The notes: generated by a model not told the origin, from the sequence alone. 64,000 nucleotides of DNA from Streptomyces sp. MST-110588 (GCF_022695595.1 NZ_CP074380.1:2473501-2537500); one strand, 5' to 3'. Positions 1-8,197 are shown, counted from the first letter of the stretch. Program-made: numbers and translations.

Positions 1-785
1 CGCTCGCCGTTGCTGGTCAGGACGATGAACGGGAAGGCGCGGCAGCGCACCCGGCCGTTGCGGACGCGCACGCGTGTGCCGTCGTCGCTGAGCACCGGGA
101 CCTCGGGGGCGGAGGCGGACAGCCGCTCCAGCTCCGGGATCGTGAACTCCCCTTCCTCCAGGACGTTCAGGAGGTCGTTGGGCAGGTCGATGTCGCTCTT
201 GTCCAGCTCGTCGACCAGCAGCACGCGGGGTTTGGCGGCGGGCAGCAGGGCCGTGCCGAGCGGTCCGAGGCGGATGTAGCGGCCGATGCCGCCGCCGGGC
301 TCCTCCTCGGGCGCCTCACCCGGTAAGGCGTCGGGGGCCGCGGCGTCGGGGCCCAGGGGCGGCCTGGGCGGCACCGCACGGGCTATCTGGAGGTCCTGGA
401 GGCGGCCGATGGCGTCGTACTGGTACAGGCCGTCGCGGAGCGTGCTGCGGCTGACGATCGGCCAGTTCAGGACGCGGCCCAGGCCCAGCTCGTAGGCGAC
501 GGAGTGCGCCAGGGTGCTCTTGCCGCTGCCCGGGGCGCCGGTGACCAGCAGGGGGCGGCGCAGGTACAGCGCGGCGTTGACCAGCTCGCGCTCGGTCTCG
601 CCGGGCCGGTGGTAGCTGGCCTCGCGGCTCAGCACGCCCAGACGGCGCTCGGATGCGTGGTCGAGTGCGGCCGGCGGCGCCACCAGCGGCTCACCGTCGA
701 AATCCCGCCAGGGCGGCGGCGGTGGGAGCTGTTCGATGCCGTCGTGCGGAGCCCCCGCGCCACGATAGATGAGCCAGTCGCTCAC
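1..785 (-). CDS. MoxR-family AAA+ ATPase (partial, runs off left edge)
   Basis: The start is a GTG at 785 with GAGGAG seven bases upstream; about 261 residues are visible before the window ends. Residues 83-91 form a Walker A (GAPGSGKST), and a Walker B (LLLVDELDK) lies near residue 190. The last visible residues (FPFIVLTSNGE) look like the sensor-1 strand of MoxR proteins. MoxR ATPases are AAA+ machines that remodel or activate partner proteins, often together with vWA-domain proteins. It lies on the same strand as the Trypco1 and protease/VMAP-C genes. The family is clear. That this is the MoxR arm of a VMAP-type ternary system is inferred from context; a vWA gene would be expected just beyond the left edge. 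Confidence 0.85.
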   Translation of the reverse strand, partial: MSDWLIYRGAGAPHDGIEQLPPPPPWRDFDGEPLVAPPAALDHASERRLGVLSREASYHRPGETERELVNAALYLRRPLLVTGAPGSGKSTLAHSVAYELGLGRVLNWPIVSRSTLRDGLYQYDAIGRLQDLQIARAVPPRPPLGPDAAAPDALPGEAPEEEPGGGIGRYIRLGPLGTALLPAAKPRVLLVDELDKSDIDLPNDLLNVLEEGEFTIPELERLSASAPEVPVLSDDGTRVRVRNGRVRCRAFPFIVLTSNGE

Positions 786-890
786 GTCGGAACTCCTCGT
801 CGCCGGCCAGCCGTCGGGCAGGAACGGGCGGTCGTGGAGGACCGTCCGGGAAGCGACAGCGTCCACTCCCGAGCGTTCCCCCGCGCCCGC

Positions 891-930
891 CACAAGCTAT
901 CTCTCACGAACACAAGCAATCTCTCACGAA
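891..930. repeat. 20-bp tandem direct repeat in the protease-MoxR gap
   Basis: Two consecutive 20-bp copies (CACAAGCTATCTCTCACGAA, then the same with one mismatch) occupy the middle of the 204-bp gap between the protease stop and the MoxR start. On the coding (minus) strand the core reads TTCGTGAGAGAT, so two identical half-sites sit exactly 20 bp (about two helical turns) apart. The AT content is higher than in the surroundings. The layout suggests a regulator binding site or a promoter for the MoxR gene; no matching factor is recognised. Confidence 0.6.
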
Positions 931-989
931 GCTATGACAGTACCCAGCCGTACGGAAGCGCGTGGGGCGGTTTCCGGTCTCATGAGATT

Positions 990-3260
990 TCACCGGGAGG
1001 ACAATTGGGGCCCACCGGCGAAGAGTTGAGGGATGGGATTGTCCGGGTCGTCGTACAGCAGGACCAGGTCGCGTGCCCAGTGGGCGGACGTTTCCTCGGC
1101 TCTCCCGCGCAGCTCCCTGACCAGTTCGGGCAGGGCGGTCACCCCCTTCGCGGCGAGCAGGTCCCGTACCTCGCGGTGGAAGTCGTCACAGGCGCTGTCG
1201 CACTCCCGTTCGTCGTGTCCCTCGGAGAGCCACAGGCTTACCGGGTACCCGGCGTCCAGGGCCGCGCCGACCGCGTCCAGCCCGGTCCCGACGGCGACCG
1301 AACGGCAGAGTGTGGGGACCGCTCCCTCCTCGCCGTTCTCCAGCAGCCGCCAGACGCTTTCCGGCCCGCCGCCCGCGCGCGGCGGGACACGCAGCGCGGA
1401 CAGCTCCGGGGCGCCCATGAGGCCGCGCCAGCGCCGCAGCCAGGCCGGGTCCACCGCCTGGCGGCGGCCCTGGTCGCGCAGGACCACCGGGCGCCCGGAG
1501 CCGATCGGGCGGGCCCGGGCGCCCGCCCGCGTGGAGACCGGCACCGCCCAGCGGTCCGCCGGGAGCTGCCAGTAGCCCTCGGGTACGGCGACCTCCAGGC
1601 GCACCCGGCCGCCGGGGCCCACGTCGCCGTCGGCCCGCAGCAGCCGGGGGCCCAGCCGCCGCAGGACCTGCGCCTGGGCCTGCTCGAAGGTCATTCCGCC
1701 CTCCGACTCCTGGAGGTCGACGCGCATCCACTCCCCCCGGCCGTACCCCTCGCTGACCGACCAGTTGAAGAGCTGCTGCCCGCCGTCGCCGTAGAACAGC
1801 GGTTCGAACTCCACCAGCACCGCGTCCGGCCGGCGCGGCACCGGGCCGATCCGCCGGCGGTCCTTGGGCAGCAGCACGGCCGCCTTGTCCGTCACGAACC
1901 GCGCGAGCCGCTCGGCGGCCTCCCGCACCCGCGCGGCCTCCTCCCCGGGCACCCCGCGCACTTCCTCGGACGTCCGCTGGGCCACGATCCGCAGGTAGTG
2001 CACGAAGGCGCAGCGCTCCGAATACGGGTCACTGCCCTGGTAGAGCACACCGTGGCCGTCCCGCCACGTACGCAGCGACCAGGTCCCGGCCCGGTCCCGG
2101 CCGCCCAGCACCTCGCACACCGCGGCCTCCACGACCAGCGGGTCGCGCGGGGCGGGCAGCCGCGCCAGCAGGTCCAGCGCCTGGAGGCGCTCGGCCACGC
2201 CCCACAGCCGCTCGCGGCCGGCCATGATCGCGTACTGGGCGTCGAACCAGGTGGGCTCGCCGCGCCGGCCGAGGTCCTGGCCCGCCCAGTGCCAGCGGTC
2301 GTGCAGACTCATCAGTTCGTGGTACGGGTCTGGGCCCAGGCCCGTACGGCCCGGTAAGAGGTGCTGGGGGCCCAGCGCGCGCAGCGCGGTGACCGGCACC
2401 GCCAGGCCCACCTTGTCCTCCTGGTGGCGGCCCTTGACGATGCCGACCACCTCACCTCGGTCACAGTCCAGCAGAGGGCCCCCGGACGCGCCGGGCGTGA
2501 CCCGTACGTCGCTGCCGAACTGGAGGCCCCGGGCGTCCCGGGCGCCGAAGCGGACGGCGATGAAGGGGTCCACGGGCGCCTGCCGGACACCGGCCTCGAT
2601 CGGGGCGCGGCCCGGACCGTGCGCCCCTCCGGGCACGTACACGCCCCCTCGGCCGTACGCACCGCCCTGGCCGTACGCCCCTCCGCTGTCATATGCGCCG
2701 GCGGAGTCGTACGCATCACCGGGGTCGTATGCACCACCAGGGTCGTGCGCGTCACCGGAGTCGCGCGCATCACCGGGCGCACCCGCGTGTCCGCACGCGC
2801 CCCACGCCCCGGACCCGCCGAGCTGGTCGTGCCCGCGGAAGATGTACGCGTCCTCCAGCAGGGCCGCGTGCTGATCGCTGAGCCAGGCGCACCGGTGCTC
2901 CGGGTAGGGCTCCAGCAGCCGGACCAGAGCCAGGTCGGGCCGCCCCGGCCCGCCCGCGCGGCCCGCGCCCCCGGCCGGGCGGCTCAGGTCGTACTCCAGG
3001 CGCGCGCCGGCCACCCGGCCCTCGAAGACGACGCCGATCTCGCCGTCCTTGCCGGTCTCACGCCGCCGGCCGTCACTGCTGACGAGTACGTGCGCGCAGG
3101 TCAGCACCCAGCCGGGCGCGATGAACACGCCGCTGCCCCACAGCGGGCCGGGCCCGGCCCCGGGCGCGGCCCGGATGCCGACGGTCGCCCGTCCGGCCTG
3201 CTCCAGAAGCTGGGCGTACTTCTCCCGGTCGGCCCGGTCACGGCCTTCGGAGGTCGCCAT
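990..3260 (-). CDS. Trypsin-like serine protease with VMAP-C-like C-terminal domain
   Basis: A 756-residue protein. The N-terminal third is a chymotrypsin/HtrA-type protease: GSGVFIAPGWVLTCAHV gives catalytic His57, RPDLALVRL gives Asp109, and TPGASGGPLL gives nucleophile Ser259. No signal peptide is visible, so it probably acts in the cytoplasm. Residues about 164-215 are an insertion of Gly/Asp/Ala/Tyr hexapeptide repeats between the Asp and Ser segments. The C-terminal 400 residues resemble VMAP-C, the module found in vWA-MoxR-associated proteins (assignment from memory of the family; no search was run). Its ATG overlaps the stop of the upstream Trypco1-like gene (TGATG), implying translational coupling. 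The protease is probably a toxic or signal-relay effector gated by the MoxR ATPase; this role is inferred. Confidence 0.8.
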   Translation of the reverse strand: MATSEGRDRADREKYAQLLEQAGRATVGIRAAPGAGPGPLWGSGVFIAPGWVLTCAHVLVSSDGRRRETGKDGEIGVVFEGRVAGARLEYDLSRPAGGAGRAGGPGRPDLALVRLLEPYPEHRCAWLSDQHAALLEDAYIFRGHDQLGGSGAWGACGHAGAPGDARDSGDAHDPGGAYDPGDAYDSAGAYDSGGAYGQGGAYGRGGVYVPGGAHGPGRAPIEAGVRQAPVDPFIAVRFGARDARGLQFGSDVRVTPGASGGPLLDCDRGEVVGIVKGRHQEDKVGLAVPVTALRALGPQHLLPGRTGLGPDPYHELMSLHDRWHWAGQDLGRRGEPTWFDAQYAIMAGRERLWGVAERLQALDLLARLPAPRDPLVVEAAVCEVLGGRDRAGTWSLRTWRDGHGVLYQGSDPYSERCAFVHYLRIVAQRTSEEVRGVPGEEAARVREAAERLARFVTDKAAVLLPKDRRRIGPVPRRPDAVLVEFEPLFYGDGGQQLFNWSVSEGYGRGEWMRVDLQESEGGMTFEQAQAQVLRRLGPRLLRADGDVGPGGRVRLEVAVPEGYWQLPADRWAVPVSTRAGARARPIGSGRPVVLRDQGRRQAVDPAWLRRWRGLMGAPELSALRVPPRAGGGPESVWRLLENGEEGAVPTLCRSVAVGTGLDAVGAALDAGYPVSLWLSEGHDERECDSACDDFHREVRDLLAAKGVTALPELVRELRGRAEETSAHWARDLVLLYDDPDNPIPQLFAGGPQLSSR
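2615..2771 (-). repeat. 18-bp coding minisatellite in the protease gene
   Basis: Degenerate 18-bp units on the minus strand encode a hexapeptide of the form G-D-A-Y/H-D-P/S, later becoming GGAYGQ-type units. They fall between the catalytic Asp109 and Ser259 codons, i.e. in a surface loop of the protease fold. The array keeps the reading frame. Confidence 0.7.
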
Positions 3261-3649
3261 CAGGTGCCCGAATCGCCGGTGCCCTGGCCGTCACCGCCGG
3301 CCGTATCGGGCTCGCGCCGCCAGGTCAGGGTCACCGAGAGGTTGGCCTTGGCCTCGCCGTCCGCCAGCAGGGCCACGGCCTTGCCGGGCTTGGCCGACAC
3401 CTCGACCCCGAAGGTGACGCTGGTCTCGTGCGGAGCCACCCGCTGCGCGGCCTCCCGGACGCTGGTGGCGACCCCGCCGATCAGCTCCCTGAGCCCCTCC
3501 ACCCGGGTCGTCAGCGCCTCCCAGGCCCCGACGTCCTCGAACTCGTCGTCCTCGCCGGTCTCCCCCGGGAGCGGGACCTCCAGTCTGGAGACCCGCGCCC
3601 ACACTTCCGTCCCGTCGGGCAGTGCGATACGTCCCACGCGATCCCGCAT
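3260..3649 (-). CDS. Trypsin-co-occurring domain 1 (Trypco1 / CU044_2847-like) protein
   Basis: A 129-residue soluble protein starting at an ATG with AGGAGG five bases upstream. It opens with short beta-strand-like segments (RIALPDGTEVWARVSRLE), has a central amphipathic helix (LTTRVEGLRELIGGVATSVREA) and ends in an immunoglobulin-like strand pattern (SVTFGVEVSAKPGKAVALL, ANLSVTLTW). This matches my memory of small proteins that accompany trypsin-like effectors in predicted bacterial conflict systems. It is the first gene of the Trypco1-protease-MoxR unit and overlaps the protease start by one base. It probably binds or restrains the protease; this is inferred from gene order only. Confidence 0.7.
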   Translation of the reverse strand: MRDRVGRIALPDGTEVWARVSRLEVPLPGETGEDDEFEDVGAWEALTTRVEGLRELIGGVATSVREAAQRVAPHETSVTFGVEVSAKPGKAVALLADGEAKANLSVTLTWRREPDTAGGDGQGTGDSGT

Positions 3650-3810
3650 AACGGCCTCCTGCTCCCCCTGAGCGGCGACATCCCGAAGGGCCCGTCACCG
3701 CAGGACCGTTGACAGGTGATCAGGTTAGCCCCCGGCCGCTGGTGGCGCGAGGGGTTCCGTTACCTGCCTATCCTGACCGGGAATGTCCCATGACCCCTGG
3801 TGGAGAGCAC

Positions 3811-3987
3811 GTGTATTTCACAGATCGTGGCATCGAGGAACTGGAGAGCCGGCGCGGTGACGAGGAGGTCACCCTCGGCTGGCTGGCCGACCAGCTCCGT
3901 ACGTTCGTCGACCTCAACCCGGACTTCGAGGTGCCGGTCGAGCGGCTGGCGACCTGGCTGGCCCGGCTCGACGACGAGGACGAGTAG
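3811..3987 (+). CDS. DUF6104-like small protein
   Basis: A 58-residue acidic protein starting at GTG 3811 (M-Y-F-T-D-R-G) with GGTGGAG five bases upstream; a longer in-frame start at 3709 exists but lacks a clear ribosome site. The sequence contains GIEELESRR, FVDLNPDFEVPVE and ends LARLDDEDE. This matches a small protein widespread in Streptomyces, annotated as DUF6104 as far as I remember; no function is known. It is transcribed divergently from the Trypco1/protease operon. A possible -10 (TATCCT, 3768-3773) lies about 40 bases before the start. Confidence 0.7.
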   Translation: MYFTDRGIEELESRRGDEEVTLGWLADQLRTFVDLNPDFEVPVERLATWLARLDDEDE

Positions 3988-4098
3988 GAGCGGGGGAGGA
4001 ACGAGGGGGAGGGGGAGGCGCGGCAGGAATGGAGCCGGCCGGACGGCCCGGGACGGCCTTCAGGAGCGGCCACGTGCTTGACTTCCCCCAACCGCGAT

Positions 4099-4124
4099 AT
4101 ATCGTGTCTAGCGAGACGCGATAT
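4099..4124. promoter_or_regulatory. Inverted repeat, candidate PadR operator
   Basis: ATATCGTGTCT, a 4-base spacer, then AGACGCGATAT: 11-bp arms with one mismatch, 34 bp before the DUF4097 start. AT-rich ATAT ends around a GTCT/AGAC core fit PadR-type operators. The downstream operon encodes a PadR regulator, so autoregulation is the simplest reading. Confidence 0.6.
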
Positions 4125-4157
4125 GTTGCGCTGCCGCCGTCCTGAGGGAGGCCCGGA

Positions 4158-5087
4158 ATGTCAGCCCGGAGCGAGTGGTCGGTCACCGAACCACGCACAC
4201 TGGAAATCGAGGAGCCCGTCAGGGAACTGGACGTGCGCGTGGTCAGCGGCACCGTCAACGTCGTCGGCGTCCCGGCGGGCAGCGTCCCCGGAAGCGGCGC
4301 CGCCCGTGTCGAGGTCACCGCACTCCACGGGCCGCCGCTGACCGTCTCGTGCCGGGACGGGGTGCTCAGCGTCGGCTACAAAGACCTCCCCTGGAAGGGC
4401 TGGCTGGACTTCGGCAAGCTCAAGGGGTGGCGGCGCACCGCGGTCGTCTCGGTGACCGTCCCCGCCGCCACCGGCGTACGCGTCGGGGTCGTCGGGGCCG
4501 GCGCGGTGATCTCCGGGATCTCCGGGCGCACGCAGCTCAACGGCGTCTCCGGCGGCAGCACGCTCGTCGGCCTGACCGGCCCGGTGCGGGCCGAGACCGT
4601 CTCGGGCGACGTCCAGGCCCAGGCCGTCACCGGTGATCTGCGCTTCAGCTCCGTCTCGGGCGACCTCACCGTCGTCGACGGCGCCGGCGCCTCCGTACGG
4701 GCCGAGTCCGTCAGCGGCGACATGGTCCTGGACCTCGACCTGCCGCCCGCCGCCGGACCGGGCGGCACCGGCCGTACGGACGTCAAGCTCACCACCGTCT
4801 CCGGCGAGGTCGCCATCCGGCTGCCCGACCCGGCCGACGCCCAGGTCGACGCCCAGGTCGAGGCGAACACCACCAGCGGCACGGTCGCCAACGCCTTTGA
4901 GGACCTGCGCGTCAGCGGCCAGTGGGGGGCCAAACGCATCACCGGCCGGCTCGGCGCGGGCAACGGCAGGCTGGAGGTCACCACCGTCTCCGGCGGGCTG
5001 GCCCTGCTGCGCCGCCCGCCGTCGCACGACGGCCCGGTGCGCCACGGTGACACCGATGAGACCCCCGCCGACAAGAAGGTGCTGTAA
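4158..5087 (+). CDS. DUF4097 beta-strand repeat family protein
   Basis: A 309-residue protein starting at an ATG six bases after GGGAGG. After an N-terminal strand region, it shows a repeated motif of about 17-20 residues (VSGDVQAQAVTGDL, VSGDLTVVDG, VSGDMVLDL, TVSGEVAI, TTSGTVANAF, TVSGGLALL). This is typical of the DUF4097 beta-helix (adhesin-like/LiaG-like) fold. No signal peptide or lipobox is visible. The stop is 3 bases before the PadR gene, so the two form an operon. DUF4097 proteins often sit beside PadR regulators in cell-envelope stress operons; the molecular role is unknown. Confidence 0.85.
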   Translation: MSARSEWSVTEPRTLEIEEPVRELDVRVVSGTVNVVGVPAGSVPGSGAARVEVTALHGPPLTVSCRDGVLSVGYKDLPWKGWLDFGKLKGWRRTAVVSVTVPAATGVRVGVVGAGAVISGISGRTQLNGVSGGSTLVGLTGPVRAETVSGDVQAQAVTGDLRFSSVSGDLTVVDGAGASVRAESVSGDMVLDLDLPPAAGPGGTGRTDVKLTTVSGEVAIRLPDPADAQVDAQVEANTTSGTVANAFEDLRVSGQWGAKRITGRLGAGNGRLEVTTVSGGLALLRRPPSHDGPVRHGDTDETPADKKVL

Positions 5088-5090
5088 GCC

Positions 5091-5600
5091 ATGCCCCCTG
5101 TCTTCGCCCACGGCCGTCTGCGCCTGTACCTCCTCAAGCTGCTGGACGAGGCCCCGCGCCACGGCTACGAGATCATCCGCCTCCTGGAGGAGCGCTTCCA
5201 GGGGCTGTACGCACCCTCCGCGGGCACCGTCTATCCGCGGCTGGCCAAGCTGGAGGCCGAGGGCCTGGTCACCCACACCACCGAAGGCGGACGCAAGGTC
5301 TACTCGATCACCGACGCCGGACGGGCCGAACTGGCCGACCGCGGCGGTGAGCTGGCGGAACTGGAGCTGGAGATCCGCGAGTCGGTGGCCGCGCTGGCCT
5401 CCGACATCCGCGAGGACGTGAGCGGCTCGGTGCGGGACCTGCGCCGGGAGATCCGCGAGGCGGCGCAGCGGACCCGCAAGGAGTCGCGGGCCGGGGCCGG
5501 CGCGGGGGCGGCCGGGGGCCGGGGCAGGCGTCGGCGGCGAGGCCCGTACGGGCGGGGGCCGTACGGGCGGGGGCGCGGACGCCGGAGACGAGCCGGGTAG
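5091..5600 (+). CDS. PadR-family transcriptional regulator (N-terminal part; frame breaks downstream)
   Basis: The open frame from ATG 5091 encodes a complete PadR winged-helix domain: LRLYLLKLLDEAPRHGYEI, then APSAGTVYPRLAKLEAEGLV and VYSITDAGRAEL. A helical region (REDVSGSVRDLRREIREA) follows. After about residue 140 the frame becomes unnaturally Arg-rich with rare codons (AGG, CGT, CGA, AGA) and stops at 5600. The natural continuation lies in the +1 frame from about 5525. The shift therefore lies in the G/C-homopolymer stretch around 5505-5530. Full PadR proteins of this type carry a long charged C-terminal region, which is encoded further downstream. Likely an autorepressor acting at the dyad at 4099-4124. 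Confidence 0.8.
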   Translation: MPPVFAHGRLRLYLLKLLDEAPRHGYEIIRLLEERFQGLYAPSAGTVYPRLAKLEAEGLVTHTTEGGRKVYSITDAGRAELADRGGELAELELEIRESVAALASDIREDVSGSVRDLRREIREAAQRTRKESRAGAGAGAAGGRGRRRRRGPYGRGPYGRGRGRRRRAG

Positions 5601-6461
5601 CGGCTACGGGAACAGCTCCGGCGGGCGGGCCGGCTTCCCCGACGCCTCGGACTTCTTCGACGGGGCCCTGGGCGACAAGGAGGCGTGGCGGCAGGCCAAG
5701 GAGGAGTTCCGGCGCGCCAAGGAGGAGTGGAAGGAGCAGGCGCGGCGGGCCAAGGAGGAGAGCCGGCGCGCCAAACAGGAGGCCCAGCGGGCACGCAAGC
5801 AGGCCCGGGACGCCCAGGACTTCGCGCGCGAGGAGATCCAGCGCGTCCTTGGCCGCGTACAGGAACAGACGCAGGAGCACCTGCGCACCGGCGACTGGTC
5901 GGGGGCGGCCCGGGAGGCGCTGGCGGAGTTCTCGCGCGAGTTCGGGCGCTTCGCGGGCGGGCCGTTCGGGGCGACGGGCGCTCCGGCCGGGGACCAGGGC
6001 GGCCCAGAAGGGCAGGAGGGCCCAGAAGGGCAGGAGGGCCCAGAAGGGCAGGAGGGCCCAGAAGGGCAGGGGGCCAGGGCGGTCACGGCGGCCCCGGCGA
6101 TGAGAGCGGCGGCCCGCAGCCCCGTACGGAGCGGGCCGGTGCGGAGCGGACCCGTACGGAGAGGACTGGTGCGGAGCGGACCCGTACGGAGCGGGTCGAT
6201 CTGGACAAGGACGGCGCCACGGACGGGCCGGCCGCGACCGCGCCCGTCGCCACTCCCCCGCTCCCCGCGTGGGCGCAGGAGCCCGCCACCGGCGACCCGG
6301 GCCGCGACTTCGACCGGCTGCTGGACCGTTTCCGCGACGACCTGCGGGATGCGGCGCGCGATCACGGCGTCTCCGCGGACCAGTTGAAGGACGCCCGCCG
6401 TCATCTGTCGACGGCCGCCGCCCACATCGGCGCACTGCTCCGGGGGTCCAACACTCCCTAG
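5601..6461 (+). pseudogene. Displaced C-terminal part of the PadR-family regulator (two frame changes)
   Basis: In the +1 frame the sequence reads GNSSGGRAGFPDASDFF, then a long charged helix (ALGDKEAWRQAKEEFRRAKEE and further KEE/RRAK repeats) to about 5960. It then enters four 18-bp repeats encoding GPEGQE (6001-6070). Right after these repeats the sensible frame returns to the original PadR frame: TERTGAERTRTER, then DRLLDRFRDDLRDAARDHG to a stop at 6461. The net shift is zero. So padR would be one gene of about 457 codons (5091-6461) with two compensating single-base changes. These may be sequencing errors or true mutations. Confidence 0.65.
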
Positions 6462-6483
6462 ACGTAGTCACTTTGAGTTATCT

Positions 6484-6531
6484 GCGAAGGGCTGGGTTTA
6501 CCCCGCGTAATCGGGGAACCCAGTCCTTCGC
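6484..6531. terminator. Long stem-loop terminator after padR
   Basis: GCGAAGG-g-CTGGGTT pairs with AACCCAG-t-CCTTCGC, and an inner CCCCG/CGGGG stem extends it. It lies 23 bp after the padR stop and before the next gene. There is no U tract, as is common in Streptomyces. Confidence 0.75.
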
Positions 6532-6645
6532 ACGGTTTGCCGACCGGTGACGGGTCCGCCGCCCGAATCCGCATGCCTTTGGCCGTGCCCCCGCTTACAG
6601 TCAACTCTCCTTTGTCTCCCGGATCTTGAAGGCCAAGAGGTACGC

Positions 6646-7527
6646 ATGTCGGAATACCCCGCTGTGGCACGCCGGATGTGGCACCAGTTGGAACCCGTCC
6701 ACGCCACGGTCTACTTCGCCCCCGAAGCGTTCGAGGAGGCGTCCGCTCTCGGCTACGACGTCCAGTCCCGCTGGCCCAGTTACTTCGCCTGGCGCGCGGC
6801 GCCGCTGGGCCCGGCGGGTGCCGATCTGGTGGCGTCGACGTTCTACAGCTTCAGCCCCCGCATGGTGGCACGGTACGTACCCAAGATCTGGTCGACGGCC
6901 GTGCCGCCCGAGGTGCTCCGGTCCCGCCTCCGGGCGGTGGACCGCATATTGACCCGCCTGATCAGCGGCCGGATGACCACCGCCCAGGTGACCGAGGCCG
7001 CCCGGCTGGCCCGGCAGGCGGCGGAGAACGCCAACACCGCGGCCCGTCCGCTGGCCGCCGCCAACCGCGACCTGCCCTGGCCCGACGAGCCCCACCTGGC
7101 GCTGTGGCACGCCCTCACCGTGCTGCGGGAGCACCGCGGCGACGGCCATGTGGCGGCGCTGCTGACCCACGACCTCGAACCGTGCGAGGCGCTGGTGTCC
7201 TTCGCCGCGATCGGTGCCGCGCCCCGGGCCAGCTTCGCCGGGCGCGGCTGGACGCCGCAGGAGTGGGAGCACGCCGCCGACCGGCTCGCCGCCCGGGGCT
7301 GGATCGCGCCGGACGGCCGCGCCACCGAGCGGGCCCGCGAGGGGCGGGAGGAGATCGAGCGGATGACCGACCGGCTGGCCGCGGGTCCGTGGCGGGCCCT
7401 TGGGCGCTCCCGCGCCGAGCGGCTGGCCCAGTTGATCCATCCTCTGCTGAGCGCGGTCATGGAGGCACGGATGCTTCCCGCCCAAAGCACTCTTGGCATC
7501 GGCGCGGTCCAGGTCAGCCACCCGTAG
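6646..7527 (+). CDS. SCO6745/SalK-like protein
   Basis: A 293-residue mostly helical protein starting at ATG 6646 with AGAGG five bases upstream. It opens ARRMWHQLEPVHATVYFAPE, continues YFAWRAAPLGPAGADLV, and has a GRGWTPQEWEHAADRLAARG segment typical of a winged-helix-like C-terminal domain. I recognise it as the SCO6745 family common in Streptomyces (SalK-like); its biochemical function is not established. It is monocistronic, between the padR terminator and the convergent clpN gene. Confidence 0.75.
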   Translation: MSEYPAVARRMWHQLEPVHATVYFAPEAFEEASALGYDVQSRWPSYFAWRAAPLGPAGADLVASTFYSFSPRMVARYVPKIWSTAVPPEVLRSRLRAVDRILTRLISGRMTTAQVTEAARLARQAAENANTAARPLAAANRDLPWPDEPHLALWHALTVLREHRGDGHVAALLTHDLEPCEALVSFAAIGAAPRASFAGRGWTPQEWEHAADRLAARGWIAPDGRATERAREGREEIERMTDRLAAGPWRALGRSRAERLAQLIHPLLSAVMEARMLPAQSTLGIGAVQVSHP

Positions 7528-7621
7528 GCGGGCGGGCCGGACGCGACGGCCGCGGCCGGCCCATCCCCCGTACCCCCGTACTCCCGTATCCCCTGCGTCC
7601 CCCGCGTCCCCGCGCCCCTTC

Positions 7622-8197
7622 TCAGCCGGCTTCCGCCTGTCGCTCCGCCAGGACGCGCAGCACGTCGGCCTGCTGCACCCCGTGCTCGGCGAGTACGGAC
7701 GCGGCGAGCCCCGGTCTGCCGAGCAGCGCGATGAGCAGGTGCTCGTCACCGATGTACTTGTCGCCGCGCCCCAGGGCGACCCGCAGCGACCGCTCCACCA
7801 CCGACTTCGCCTCCGGAGTGAAGTACGGTCGGCGGAGCCTCCCCCTCCGCTTCTCCTTCGGGCCGGGCGCACCGGCCGCCGCGAGCGCCCCCGCCCCGTG
7901 CTCCCGCTCCACCCGGGCGACGATCTCCTCGACGTCTATCCCCAGTCCGGCCAGCGCCTCGGCGTCGGAGGCGGAGATCCCGCCCCGGCGGTGGGCCCGG
8001 TGCAGCGCGGCCTCCACGGACGCCCGGCGCTCGCGCAGGCCGAGTGCGGTGAGCACGTCCGCCCCCGGTGAGCCGGTACGGTCCAGGAGCGCGAGCAGCA
8101 GCTCCCCCTCGCCCACGGAGCCGCGGCCCGCCAGTTCCGCGTGGGCGACGGCTTCCCGTACGACTTGCCGGGCGCTCGCCGTGAACCTCTCGAACAT
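7622..8197 (-). CDS. Clp N-domain protein (ClpA/ClpC N-terminal repeat, no ATPase)
   Basis: A 191-residue protein beginning FERFTASARQVVREAVAHAE, the hallmark of the ClpC N-terminal domain. A second Clp-N repeat starts at FTPEAKSVVERSLRVALGRGD and contains GDEHLLIALLG. There is no Walker motif, so it is a stand-alone N-domain, probably an adaptor or regulator of the ClpC/ClpP system. It starts directly after the stop of the HTH gene 8198-8407 (TGA then ATG), so the two are co-translated. Confidence 0.85.
   Translation of the reverse strand: MFERFTASARQVVREAVAHAELAGRGSVGEGELLLALLDRTGSPGADVLTALGLRERRASVEAALHRAHRRGGISASDAEALAGLGIDVEEIVARVEREHGAGALAAAGAPGPKEKRRGRLRRPYFTPEAKSVVERSLRVALGRGDKYIGDEHLLIALLGRPGLAASVLAEHGVQQADVLRVLAERQAEAG

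Noticed and set aside
504..2357. 617-residue open frame on the plus strand opposite the protease gene
   Set aside because: Shadow frame: Pro/Arg/Gly/Leu-rich translation without family motifs, antisense to a protease/VMAP-C gene with a complete catalytic triad.
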